Source: Nannocystis punicea | Lineage (GTDB): Bacteria > Myxococcota_A > Polyangia > Nannocystales > Nannocystaceae | Length of the DNA stretch: 64,000 nucleotides | Assembly: GCF_026965555.1 (NCBI RefSeq) | Contig: NZ_CP114040.1 | Location: 1,736,001 to 1,800,000 of the forward strand | Direction: 5' to 3' | Shown here: piece by piece, positions 32,527 through 40,684 of the stretch | How the letters are laid out: each line of letters opens with the position of its first letter | Position numbering within the stretch: the stretch's first letter is position 1 | Program-made: the position numbers and the translations under genes | The notes under the pieces: generated by a model | Seen by the model: only the letters and a program-made list of their open reading frames with translations | Database searches by the model: none | What the model was told of the DNA's origin: nothing

Positions 32527-33897
32527 ATGCACCGATCGCAGCAACGACTGATGCGCCGCACCTTTTTGAAGGCGCTGGGCCTCGGCATCGCCGCGCCGCT
32601 CGCGGCGAAGATGTCGCGCCTGGCGGTCGCCGCTCCAGGCGACCGGCCGAAGCGCCTCTTCATCTTCTACATCCCCCACGGCATGCCGCCCGAGCACCTG
32701 CAGCCCTACGGCGAGGGGGACGCCTTCTTGCAGGGCTCGAACGTGCTGAGCCCGCTCCTCCCGTACAAGAGCCGCGTCGCGGTCGTCCGCGGCCTGTCGA
32801 TGAACGGCGGGATCTCGAACCACGTGGCGATCCGCGCGACCTTGACCGGCTTCCCCGAGGGCGAGGGCAGCGACTCGATCGATCGCTTGATCGCCGAGGG
32901 CATGGGCGTCACTCCGCACGTGCTCGGCGCGATCCCGTACGACAAGGGGGCCGGCTTTTACAGCGACTGTTACCTCGTCAAGCACGGCTCGTGGGTGCGG
33001 CCGATCGAGAGCCCGGTCGAGGCCGCGGCGCAGCTGTTCCAGGGCGTCGGTCCGGCGCCGATGCCGATGCCCGGCGTCGACGAGAACAAGTTCCGCGCCG
33101 CCACGCTGGCGCTCACCGAGGGCGAGCTCGAGGCGATGCAGAGCGCGGTGTCCGGCCTGACCCGTGAGGAGAGCAAGCTCGCGCTGCACCTCGACGCGGT
33201 CCGCAACCTCAAGGCCAAGGCCTCGGGCGAGGGGCCGCCGCCGCCGATGGTCAGCTGCGACAGCAAGCCGGCGCTGCCGGCCGTCGACGCGGTCGCCGGG
33301 CTCGACCCGCTCAACCAGAGCTTCTTCGGCAAGATCCTCGACGCGCACCTCGAGGCGAGCGCCTACGCCTTCATGTGCGGCTCGGCGCGGGTCATCACCC
33401 TGCAGAACATGTGGGTCAACGCCGGCCTCAACTTCGGCTTCGAGGGCGGCCCGGGGATCGCCAAGGGGCACCACGACCCGGTCTCGCACTCGTGGGACGG
33501 CTCCGGCCGCGCCGAGTTCGCGCAGTGCCAGAAGTGGTTCTTCGAGCGCCTCGCCGAGAAATTCTTGAAGGTGCTCGACCAGCCCGACCCGCTCGACGTC
33601 GAGGACCCGACCCGCACGGTGCTCGACAACAGCCTCGTCTACGTGTGCAGCGAGGTGTCCGACGGCGCCAATCACAACTCGGACCACTCGGACGTGTGGA
33701 TCGACGGTCAGCCGGTGAGCTCGAGCCTGCCGGCGATCTTGATCGGCGGCGGCGGTGGTTACCTCAAGACCCAGCAGGCGGTGCAGGTCGAGCGCAGCCA
33801 CATCGACATGCTCGCGACCCTCGCCGACGCCATGGACGTCCCGCTCGGCACGATCGGCGGTCAGTCGGTCTCTGCGATCCAGGAGCTCAAGGCATGA
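32527..33897 (+). CDS. Tat-exported DUF1552 protein
   Basis: ATG 32527 follows GGAGGAACGC, a strong ribosome binding site, and opens MHRSQQRLMRRTFLKALGLG, a twin-arginine signal. The 456-residue protein has DUF1552 features: FIFYIPHGMPPEHL, VAVVRGLSMNGGISNHV, SEVSDGANHNSDHSDVWI, LPAILIGGGGGYLKT and ERSHIDMLATLADAMDV. DUF1552 is related to the alkaline-phosphatase-like DUF1501 group, and the family usually pairs with DUF1592/1588/1585 proteins. Here the partner starts at the overlapping ATGA, so they are translationally coupled. The substrate is unknown. Export as a folded protein suggests a metal or cofactor (inference). Confidence 0.88.
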   Translation: MHRSQQRLMRRTFLKALGLGIAAPLAAKMSRLAVAAPGDRPKRLFIFYIPHGMPPEHLQPYGEGDAFLQGSNVLSPLLPYKSRVAVVRGLSMNGGISNHVAIRATLTGFPEGEGSDSIDRLIAEGMGVTPHVLGAIPYDKGAGFYSDCYLVKHGSWVRPIESPVEAAAQLFQGVGPAPMPMPGVDENKFRAATLALTEGELEAMQSAVSGLTREESKLALHLDAVRNLKAKASGEGPPPPMVSCDSKPALPAVDAVAGLDPLNQSFFGKILDAHLEASAYAFMCGSARVITLQNMWVNAGLNFGFEGGPGIAKGHHDPVSHSWDGSGRAEFAQCQKWFFERLAEKFLKVLDQPDPLDVEDPTRTVLDNSLVYVCSEVSDGANHNSDHSDVWIDGQPVSSSLPAILIGGGGGYLKTQQAVQVERSHIDMLATLADAMDVPLGTIGGQSVSAIQELKA

Positions 33898-35618
33898 CAC
33901 GCATCCATCTCTCCTCCCGACATGGGGTCCTCGCGCTCGGCCTGGCCTTTGGGACAGGATGCCCGAGCGGCGGCGGGGCCGGCAGCGACACCGACGTCGA
34001 CGCCACCGACACCGCCACCGGCGGCACCTCGATCGGCGGCACCACCGCGGACGAACCGACCGGCGGCACGAGCGACACCGGCGACGCGCCGCCGCCCGTG
34101 AACCCGGCCGGTCGCTGCGAGGAGTCGCGGCTCGGCGCGCGGGTGCTGCGGCGCCTGACGCAGGTCGAGCTCGAGCACACGCTGCGCGACATCTTCCCCG
34201 AGATCGAAGCCACCTGGTCCGGAGTGCAGCTCGGCATCGATCCGGCCTCGAAGCACGGGTTCACCAACGACGCCGCGACCTTGCTCGTCGGCGACCAGAC
34301 CGCGGGCGAGTGGCTCGCCACCGCCGAGGAAGTCGGCGACGCAGTCACCGCGCCCGACGTCTTGCCGGTGATCCTGCCGTGCGCGGCCCAGAGCCCCGAC
34401 TCCGCCTGCGCCGCCGAGTTCATCGACACGTACGGCCAGAGACTCTTCCGCCGCCCGCTGACTGCCGACGAGCGGGCGCGCTACGAGGCGCACTTCGCCG
34501 CGATCGCCGCCGAGGTCGAGTTCCCGGTCGCGCTCAAGTGGACGCTCGTCGGCCTGATCCAGTCGCCGCACGCGGTGTACCGCAGCGAGCTCGGCGAGCC
34601 GACGGACGGCGGCCACGCCCTGACGCAGTACGAGGTCGCGACCGCGCTCGCGTACACCTACGGCGGCAGCACGCCGAGCCCGCAGCTGCTGGCGAAGGCC
34701 GAGCAGGGCGCGCTCACCACTCCGGAGGCGCGCATGGCCGAGGCCGACGCGCTGCTCTCGACCTCGCGCGGCGAGGACGTCCTGCACCTGTTCTTCCGCC
34801 AGTGGGCCAAGTATCCGCAGGTCGAGAGCAAGGTGAAGATCGGCGTCGACGGGTTCGACGACCTCCGCATGCGCATGATCGACGAGACGCGGCGCTTCAT
34901 CGACGAGGTGGTGTTCGCGCAAGACGGCGACGTCCGCGCCTTGCTGACGGCGTCGTTCACCGTGCTCGACGCGGCGCTCTCGCAGTTCTACGGCTTCGGT
35001 CAGGTCGCCGGCGACAGCGCGGTGGTCGAGCGTCCGGCCGACTGGGGCATCGGCCTTCTGGCCCAGGGCTCCGTGCTGGCGGGGCAGGCCCACGCCGACA
35101 GCTCGTCGCCGACCAAGCGCGGCCTCCTGGTCTACGACCGGCTGCTGTGCGGCCCGCACATCCCCCCGCCGATGAACATCCCGGCGATCGATCCGCCGAT
35201 GCCCGGCACGCAGACCACCCGCGAGCGCTACGAGGTCGCGCACGCCGGTGATCCTGCCTGCCAGTCGTGCCATCAATACTTCGATCCGATCGGCTTCGGC
35301 TTCGAGCACTTCAACGGGGCGGGCCGCTTCCGCGCCGACGAGAACGGCCTGACGATCGACGCCACCGGCCAGGCGGTGGACTCCATGCTCGCGCCGCTGA
35401 TCACCTTCGACGGCTTGACCGACATGGCGAGCAAGCTCGCCGCGCTGCCGCAGACGACCGACTGCGTCAGCGGTCTGCTGGCGAACTTCGCCTACGGCGT
35501 CGAGGAGAACTGCCTCGCCGAGGAGGCCCGCACCGCGCTGCAGGACGGCGAGGTCGGCCTGCGCGAGTTCTACGTCCAGCTGGCGGCGAGCGAGCACTTC
35601 GTCCGCCGCGCCGAGTGA
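33894..35618 (+). CDS. DUF1587/1592/1588/1585-type lipoprotein with CxxCH
   Basis: ATG 33894 overlaps the DUF1552 stop (ATGA). The 574-residue protein has a short signal with possible lipobox (AFGTGC) and a Gly/Thr linker. It then carries the family motifs: LRRLTQVELEHTLRDIF (DUF1587), YGQRLFRRPLTADERARYE (DUF1595), HLFFRQWAKYP with YGFGQ (DUF1592), RGLLVYDRLLCGPHIPPP and CQSCHQYFDPIGFGFEHFNG (DUF1588), and LRxFYVQLAASEHF (DUF1585). The CQSCH motif can bind c-type haem, which is typical for the planctomycete and myxobacterial members. The pair is thought to act in the periplasm, perhaps in polymer breakdown; the neighbouring CBM2-like lipoprotein is compatible with this. Confidence 0.88.
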   Translation: MTRIHLSSRHGVLALGLAFGTGCPSGGGAGSDTDVDATDTATGGTSIGGTTADEPTGGTSDTGDAPPPVNPAGRCEESRLGARVLRRLTQVELEHTLRDIFPEIEATWSGVQLGIDPASKHGFTNDAATLLVGDQTAGEWLATAEEVGDAVTAPDVLPVILPCAAQSPDSACAAEFIDTYGQRLFRRPLTADERARYEAHFAAIAAEVEFPVALKWTLVGLIQSPHAVYRSELGEPTDGGHALTQYEVATALAYTYGGSTPSPQLLAKAEQGALTTPEARMAEADALLSTSRGEDVLHLFFRQWAKYPQVESKVKIGVDGFDDLRMRMIDETRRFIDEVVFAQDGDVRALLTASFTVLDAALSQFYGFGQVAGDSAVVERPADWGIGLLAQGSVLAGQAHADSSSPTKRGLLVYDRLLCGPHIPPPMNIPAIDPPMPGTQTTRERYEVAHAGDPACQSCHQYFDPIGFGFEHFNGAGRFRADENGLTIDATGQAVDSMLAPLITFDGLTDMASKLAALPQTTDCVSGLLANFAYGVEENCLAEEARTALQDGEVGLREFYVQLAASEHFVRRAE

Positions 35619-35680
35619 GGCGAGGCAGCGGCGCGTTCGCTCGCCGTTGCCTGCCCGCGGTCCGCCCGCTAGAAGAGGTC

Positions 35681-36088
35681 ATGCGTGCCCGCTCTCGCAG
35701 TCGCCCTCGGTTCGCCCTGCTCGCGGTCGCGCTCGTGCTCGCCTGCCGCGGCGAGGGCGAGGTCCTCGAGCTCGCGGGCGGCGAGCCGGGCGACGGCCGC
35801 TGCGGCCTCGTCGTCGTCGACAGCTCGGCCGCGCTCACGGTCGCTCGCGTGCTCACCAGCGACTGGGAGACCGGCTCCTGCTACGAGCTCACGCTCACCA
35901 ACACCGGCGCGGCGCGGGCGGTGTGGTGGGTTCACCTCGCCACCGACGCCGCGGTCGTCGACCGCTGGAATCACACCGCCGCCGACCTCGGCGGCGGCCT
36001 CTTCGAGTGGCGGGGGATCGCCGCCTCCAACAACATCGAGCTCGATCCGCAGGGCACCGCGGTGGTGGGCACCTGCCTGGAGTGCTGA
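35681..36088 (+). CDS. Small lipoprotein with CBM2-like fold
   Basis: ATG 35681 gives a basic N-terminus and lipobox LVLAC, 135 residues. The mature part resembles a family 2 carbohydrate-binding module in the order of features: SDWETGSCYELTLTNTG, a Trp pair AVWWVHLATD, RWNHTAADL, an exposed Trp in FEWRGI, and a closing IELDPQGTAVVGTC. CBM2 modules use surface tryptophans to bind cellulose, chitin or xylan. Two cysteines at the ends (GRCGL and GTCLEC) match the usual CBM2 disulphide. It follows the DUF1592-type gene by 62 nt. The family call is from pattern only, but the context of secreted proteins supports it. Confidence 0.6.
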   Translation: MRARSRSRPRFALLAVALVLACRGEGEVLELAGGEPGDGRCGLVVVDSSAALTVARVLTSDWETGSCYELTLTNTGAARAVWWVHLATDAAVVDRWNHTAADLGGGLFEWRGIAASNNIELDPQGTAVVGTCLEC

Positions 36089-36143
36089 CCCGCGACGCCC
36101 CGGCTGGTCGGCGCTCTCGGGCCGGGATATAAATCCGGCGCCT

Positions 36144-37250
36144 GTGGTCGCCATCCCTCTGGCCCTCGCGCTCGTCGTCGGCGAACCGTCGCCCGTGAGC
36201 CCGCCCGCCGAGGCGACCGCGCCCGCCACCGAGCCCCGGCGGATCGTCGTCGGCGTGATCGAGGGCGGCCGCATCGACGCTGTCGGCGTCGTCCAGGCCC
36301 TGCGCGGCCACCTCGCCGATCTCGGCGTCGGCCCGGCGGTCGAGGTCCGACCTGCCGCCGCGCTCGCGGAGCAGCTCGGGTGGGCCCGCGAGCGCCTCGC
36401 GGAGGGGGCCGGCGCGGTCGTCTGGGTCGAGGCCACTGCCGGGCAGGGGAGCGCCGTGTATCTCCTCCTCGGCGCGCCCGAGCGGCTCTACACGCGGCAC
36501 CTCGACACGCCCGACGATCCGCTCGAGACGCGGGAGATCCTCGGCGTGGTGATCCGCGGCCTGGTCGCCTCGCTCGCGGCGAGCGAGGCGCCTGCAGACA
36601 TGGAGGTCGTCGCAGTGCCGGTGGCCGAGCCGCCGCCGCCGCCGCCGCCCCCGGCCCCGGCAGAGCCGCGTCACGCCATCCCGCCGAATCCGCCGCCGGC
36701 GCCGCGCCTGCGCCTCTTGCTCGGCCTGGGTTACGTCGGTTCGAGCTACGCCGCCCGGCTCCCGTGGGCCAGCGGTCTCGGCCTCGAGCTCGGCTTCCTC
36801 GCTCGCAACGGTCTGGTCGTCGCCGTGGGCGGCGCGGGCCTCCTCCATTCCGTGCTCACGCCGGCGCTCGGCCAGCAGACCTTCGACGACGCTCGCCTGC
36901 GGCTCGGCCGCGCCGCCTTCACCGTGCGGCTCGGCTACCGCGTCCCGCTCGGCGCCCGCCGCCGCGTCTTCGTCGAGCCGGCCGTGGTCGGGCGCGGCGA
37001 GGCGCTCGTCTGGCGGCCGAGCGCGGGCTCGCAGGCGCGCGGGGGCGCGGGGCTGCGGGTCGGCGTCGCGCCGACCGTCGGCCTCGGCCTCGAGCTCGGG
37101 CGCGGCTTCGCCCTCGTCCTCGCGGCCGGCCTCGACATTTGGCTCCGCAACTTCGACCTCGTCGCGCGCACGCCCGTGGGCACGACCCCGCTGGTCCGCG
37201 CGCCGACCGTCGGCGCCACCGCCGGCCTGGGCCTCGCCTGGGTCCGCTAG
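36144..37250 (+). CDS. Outer-membrane beta-barrel protein
   Basis: A GTG at 36144 opens VVAIPLALALVVGEP, a signal peptide, giving 368 residues. The first 150 residues form a globular alpha/beta part (RRIVVGVIEGGRIDAVG, AVVWVEATAGQGSAVYLLLG), then a Pro-rich linker. A barrel-like C-terminus has alternating residues (LRLLLGLGYVGSSYAARL, LGLELGFLARNGLVVAVGG, FVEPAVVGRGEALVWRP). The last strand ends AGLGLAWVR. The final 75 bases of the gene form the first unit of a 92-bp tandem array that continues past the stop. Spacing of 55 nt from the CBM2-like gene suggests one operon. Confidence 0.72.
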   Translation: MVAIPLALALVVGEPSPVSPPAEATAPATEPRRIVVGVIEGGRIDAVGVVQALRGHLADLGVGPAVEVRPAAALAEQLGWARERLAEGAGAVVWVEATAGQGSAVYLLLGAPERLYTRHLDTPDDPLETREILGVVIRGLVASLAASEAPADMEVVAVPVAEPPPPPPPPAPAEPRHAIPPNPPPAPRLRLLLGLGYVGSSYAARLPWASGLGLELGFLARNGLVVAVGGAGLLHSVLTPALGQQTFDDARLRLGRAAFTVRLGYRVPLGARRRVFVEPAVVGRGEALVWRPSAGSQARGGAGLRVGVAPTVGLGLELGRGFALVLAAGLDIWLRNFDLVARTPVGTTPLVRAPTVGATAGLGLAWVR

Positions 37251-37575
37251 GGCGCCGCGGCGCGTCCGTGGGCACGACCTCGCCCGTCCGCGCGCCGACC
37301 GTCGATGCCACCGCCGGCCCGGGCCTCGCCAGGGTCCGCCAGGGCGTCGCGGCGCGTCCGTGGGCACGACCTCGCCCGTCCGCGCGCCGACCGTCGATGC
37401 CGCCGCCGGCCCGGCCTCGCCAGGGTCCGCCAGGGCGTCGCGGCGCGTCCGTGGGCACGACCCCGCTGGTCCGCGCGCCGACCGTCGGCGCCACCGCCGG
37501 CCTGGGCCTCGCCAGGGTCCGCCAGGGCGCCGCGGCGCGTCCGTGGGCACGACCGTCCGCGCGCCGACCGTCAGC
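37176..37575 (+). repeat. 92-bp tandem array derived from the 3' end of the barrel gene
   Basis: GTGGGCACGAC recurs at 37176, 37268, 37360, 37451 and 37543, spacing 92, 92, 91 and 92. Each unit contains TCCGCGCGCCGACCGTCG and CCAGGGTCCGCCAGGGCG-like blocks. The first unit is the coding end of the barrel gene and carries the stop codon. The rest are noncoding copies leading to the sigma-factor gene. Unit length is not a multiple of three. Confidence 0.85.
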
Positions 37576-37715
37576 CCCAGCGCGCGCGCCCGACCGCGAG
37601 CGAAGCAGGGGGCTCGAAGGGCCCGCTCGCCGCCCGGGCGCCGGCATATTTTTTCATCCGCCGCCCCGCCGCCGGGCCACCCTACCGGCGATTGCTCGCC
37701 AAGGCCCCCGCATCC

Positions 37716-38318
37716 GTGCTCGTGGCCGTCGCCGCGGACGACCCGCCCGACGGCGCTGCGGACCACGCCGAAGCTCGCGCGCTCGCGCGGGCCACCGCTG
37801 CCGGCGACCGCCAGGCCGCGACCGCCTTCGCCCGCCGTCTCCTGCCGGTCGCGCGCCGGGTGACGCGGGCGCTGCTCGGCTCCGGCACCGACGCCGACGA
37901 CGTCTCGCAGTCCGCCCTCATCGAGCTGCTCGAGTCGGCGCGCACCTACGCCGGCCAGGGCCCGCTCGAGGCCTGGGCCCGCCGGATCACCGTCCGCGTC
38001 ACCCTCCGCTGGCTTCGTCGCGGGCGCCGGCTCTCCCTCGTCTCGCAGGACGAGGACGACCTCGGCAGCGAGCCCCCCGACCTCGGTGACGACCTCCGCG
38101 AGCACATCCCGCGCGCAGTCACCGACTACCTCGCGCTCCTCCCCGAGCCGCAGCGGATCGCCCTCGTCCTCCGCCACGCGCTCGACCACACCTTGCCCGA
38201 GATCGCCGAGCTGACCGCGGCGCCGGTGCCGACCGTGAAGTCGCGGATCCTCAAGGCCGAAGCCACCCTCCGCAAGCTGATCCGCCGCGACCTCAACCTC
38301 GGCCGTCCGGCCCCGTGA
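37716..38318 (+). CDS. ECF-type RNA polymerase sigma factor
   Basis: GTG 37716 with a weak AAGG upstream gives 200 residues; a TTG at 37692 is another option. Sigma-70 region 2 is at about 35-100 (FARRLLPVARRVTRALLG, DADDVSQSALIELLES, WARRITVRVTLRWLRR). Region 4 is at about 135-195 (LPEPQRIALVLRHALDHTLP, PTVKSRILKAEATLRKLI). Region 3 is absent, as in ECF sigma factors. It overlaps the next gene (GTGA), which carries a membrane helix and a FecR-like part; this layout suggests the partner controls the sigma factor. The 92-bp array forms its upstream region. Confidence 0.88.
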   Translation: MLVAVAADDPPDGAADHAEARALARATAAGDRQAATAFARRLLPVARRVTRALLGSGTDADDVSQSALIELLESARTYAGQGPLEAWARRITVRVTLRWLRRGRRLSLVSQDEDDLGSEPPDLGDDLREHIPRAVTDYLALLPEPQRIALVLRHALDHTLPEIAELTAAPVPTVKSRILKAEATLRKLIRRDLNLGRPAP

Positions 38319-39694
38319 CGGAGCCTCCGATGCACCACGACCCCGAAGCAATCGACGACACCCCCGAGGACCGACGCTGGCGTCGGCTCGTCGACGCGTC
38401 CCTCGGCGGCGACCCGGTCTCGGCCGACGACGCCGCCTTCCTCGCGGCGCACCGCGGCGACGGCCCGGCGACCCGGCGCGAGCGCGAGCTGCTCGACGCC
38501 CTCCGCCGCGGCGAACCGGAGGCGACCGAACCCGCTGACGACGCGCTCGTCGCCGCCGCGGTCGACCGCTTCCTCGCCGGCCGGCCCGCCGTGACCGGCG
38601 CCCCGCGCCCCGGCCGGCGCTCGGCCCTCGTCATCGGCCTCGGCGTCGCCTTCGCCGCGGCGGCCGCCTGGCTCCTGATCATTCGACCCTTCGGACATGT
38701 TCAAAAGGACATCTCGTCGCCGCTCGCCGCCGCCGAAGCAGGACATGACCCGAAGGACATCCGCGACGAATCGGCACATGACCCGCAGGACAGCCTCGTC
38801 GCGCGCTCGGCGGACGATCCCTCCGTGGATGCTCCTGTCCCGAAGGACATCCCCGCCCCGCTGCGCCTGCTCCGCGGCGGCGGCTCCGCCGGGCAGGCTC
38901 CGCTCGCGCTCCACCAGCCCCTCGCCGACGGCCCGCTCCGACTCGACGACGCCGGTTGCGTCGGCGCCGCCGAGCTGCTCACTGCCTGCGCCGAGGGCGA
39001 GGCCGAGCTGCGCGTGCGCGGGGCGGTCCTCGCCGTCGAGCGCGGCCGGGTGCACGTCGAGGTCGCGCCGGTGGGCGTCGGCATCGTCTGGATCGAGGTG
39101 GCAGGCGTGGCGATCGTCAGCGACGAGCCGGGCGCCCTCCTGATCGTCGCGGAGCCCCAGCGCTGGCGAATCACCGCCCTGCGCGGCGCTCACCGCCTGC
39201 GCGAGGGCGGCGTCGAGCGCCCGCTCGCAGAGGGCGAGACGGCCGAGCCCCGCGAGCAGGCCGTCCCCGCCGACGGCGGCCGGGCGGAGCGGGGCGCCTC
39301 CGCGAAGCCGCGCCCCGCGAGCGACCCCGGGCAGCTCATCGACGAGGCGCACGCCCTCCGCGGGGCAGGCAAGTACCGGGCGGCCGCCCGCCTCTACCGC
39401 CGCCTGTTGCGCGAGCACGGCGACACCTCGCTCGCCCGCACCGCCCAGGTCACTCTCGGTCAGCTCTCTCTCGGCCCGCTCGGCGATCCGCGCAGCGCTC
39501 TCTCCGCCTTCGACGCCTACCTCCGCGACGCCCCGCAGGGCGCCCTCGCGGAGGAGGCCCTCCACGGGCGCGTCGAGGCGCTCCACCGCCTGGGCCGCGA
39601 CCAGGACGCCGCCCGGGCCGGCGCCGAGTTCCTGCGCCGCTTCCCTCGCAGCCGCTACGCCGACGATGTCCGCCAGCGGCTCGGTCCAGGCTGA
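38315..39694 (+). CDS. Membrane FecR/TPR-like partner of the ECF sigma factor
   Basis: The GTG at 38315 overlaps the sigma stop. The 459-residue protein has an acidic cytoplasmic part with short anti-sigma-like helices (DRRWRRLVDASLGGDP, LLDALRRGEPEATEP) and a membrane helix at about 108-128 (LVIGLGVAFAAAAAWLLI). A periplasmic linker follows with four in-frame copies of the dispersed element, read as repeated xxPKDI. Next comes a FecR-like beta segment (GRVHVEVAPVGVGIVWIEVA, VSDEPGALLIVAEPQRWRIT). The C-terminal TPR part has the YbgF-like pattern GKYRAAARLYRRLL and SRYADDVRQRL. Signal reception in the periplasm and control of the sigma factor is the likely role. Confidence 0.78.
   Translation: MTEPPMHHDPEAIDDTPEDRRWRRLVDASLGGDPVSADDAAFLAAHRGDGPATRRERELLDALRRGEPEATEPADDALVAAAVDRFLAGRPAVTGAPRPGRRSALVIGLGVAFAAAAAWLLIIRPFGHVQKDISSPLAAAEAGHDPKDIRDESAHDPQDSLVARSADDPSVDAPVPKDIPAPLRLLRGGGSAGQAPLALHQPLADGPLRLDDAGCVGAAELLTACAEGEAELRVRGAVLAVERGRVHVEVAPVGVGIVWIEVAGVAIVSDEPGALLIVAEPQRWRITALRGAHRLREGGVERPLAEGETAEPREQAVPADGGRAERGASAKPRPASDPGQLIDEAHALRGAGKYRAAARLYRRLLREHGDTSLARTAQVTLGQLSLGPLGDPRSALSAFDAYLRDAPQGALAEEALHGRVEALHRLGRDQDAARAGAEFLRRFPRSRYADDVRQRLGPG
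38687..38852. repeat. Four dispersed palindromes in frame in the FecR-like linker
   Basis: Copies are ACATGTTCAAAAGGACAT (38695-38712), GACATGACCCGAAGGACAT (38742-38760), ACATGACCCGCAGGACAG (38776-38793) and CCTGTCCCGAAGGACATCC (38834-38852). They encode HVQKDI, HDPKDI, HDPQDS and VPKDI. Confidence 0.7.
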
Positions 39695-39940
39695 GCCGGC
39701 GGGCGGCGAACTCGTCCTCGAGAATGAGGTGAGGGCGATCGCCGCGTAAAGTGCCAGCGACTGGGTGCTCAGGCCGCCGCGATCGACGAAGATCGGAGGC
39801 GCGGACACCGAGGTCACCGTCCCCGCCGACGCGGCGGGCCCGCCACGCCGCTCGTCGGCCCCGACAACGAGTACCAGCAATATCAGAGCGCCTCGTCGAC
39901 GTTCTACCCTGCGAGCGCCTCGATCACCCCGCTCCGACGC

Positions 39941-40576
39941 TCACTTGCCCGCCGGCCGCAGGGACATGCACATGTCTCGATTGGCGGCGATGACCGCCTC
40001 GCTGGCCCTGAACTCCATCCGGACGCTGCACTCGATGTAGCTCCTGGCGTCGAGCGGCTTGCTCACGTACAGATGAGTGACGGTCTGCAGCATGGCCTTG
40101 TCAGTTTCGGTAGCGACCATCCCCTCGAAGGTGAACGCACAGGACAGCGAGCCGTCGGGCCAACGCTTCTCCTCGAGGACCTGCAGCTCATTCCCCTGCT
40201 TCCATTGCTTCGCCATCTGGGCCACCGTCCTGGGCGGCGCGGCCTTGATTTTCTTCAAATAGGCGGATTGCTCCCAGGCCAACTCGGTGTGAAACCATTT
40301 GTTGGCGGGATCGAAGACGTGAGCCGCTCCGTCCGGGAGGGTGACCTCCAGCGCCCACGGCTCGATCAACACCACCTTCGTCTTCGCAGGCTCGGGCGCT
40401 GCGCTCGACGGCGCGGGCTCGCCGGCCGGAGCCGGCGCCGGAGTGGGAGCCGCGGTCGGAGCGGGAGGCGGCGCGGTCGGAGCGGGAGTCGGCGCGGTCG
40501 GAGCGGATGGCGGTGAAGTCGGCGCCGGAGCGTCGCAAGCGAGCACCGTGAAGGCGAAGAATGCTCCGAGTCTCAT
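39941..40576 (-). CDS. Lipoprotein with Pro/Ala linker, unknown domain
   Basis: ATG 40576 gives MRLGAFFAFTVLAC, a short lipoprotein signal, and 211 residues. A Pro/Ala/Thr linker covers residues 17-65. The C-terminal domain begins KTKVVLIEPWALEVTLPDG and has FDPANKWFHTELAWEQ, RTVAQMAKQWKQGNELQV, EKRWPDGSLSCAFTFEG and SYIECSVRMEF. Two cysteines may pair. The end contains an inverted GACATG/CATGTC motif (39964-39976). No known family is recognised. It is convergent with the FecR-like gene. Confidence 0.72.
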   Translation of the reverse strand: MRLGAFFAFTVLACDAPAPTSPPSAPTAPTPAPTAPPPAPTAAPTPAPAPAGEPAPSSAAPEPAKTKVVLIEPWALEVTLPDGAAHVFDPANKWFHTELAWEQSAYLKKIKAAPPRTVAQMAKQWKQGNELQVLEEKRWPDGSLSCAFTFEGMVATETDKAMLQTVTHLYVSKPLDARSYIECSVRMEFRASEAVIAANRDMCMSLRPAGK

Positions 40577-40684
40577 GACCGGCAGGATACAAAATTCGGC
40601 GAAGACCGGCCCTCGAACGTGGCCGAGCGAAAACAATCATGGGCGGCGCTTCTCTCGTCCCGAGGGCTCGGCACGCGCCCGCGA

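Noticed and set aside
37305..37715. N-terminal extension of the sigma factor through the 92-bp array
   Set aside because: The extension is translated tandem repeat without sigma homology; the GTG at 37716 gives the normal ECF size.
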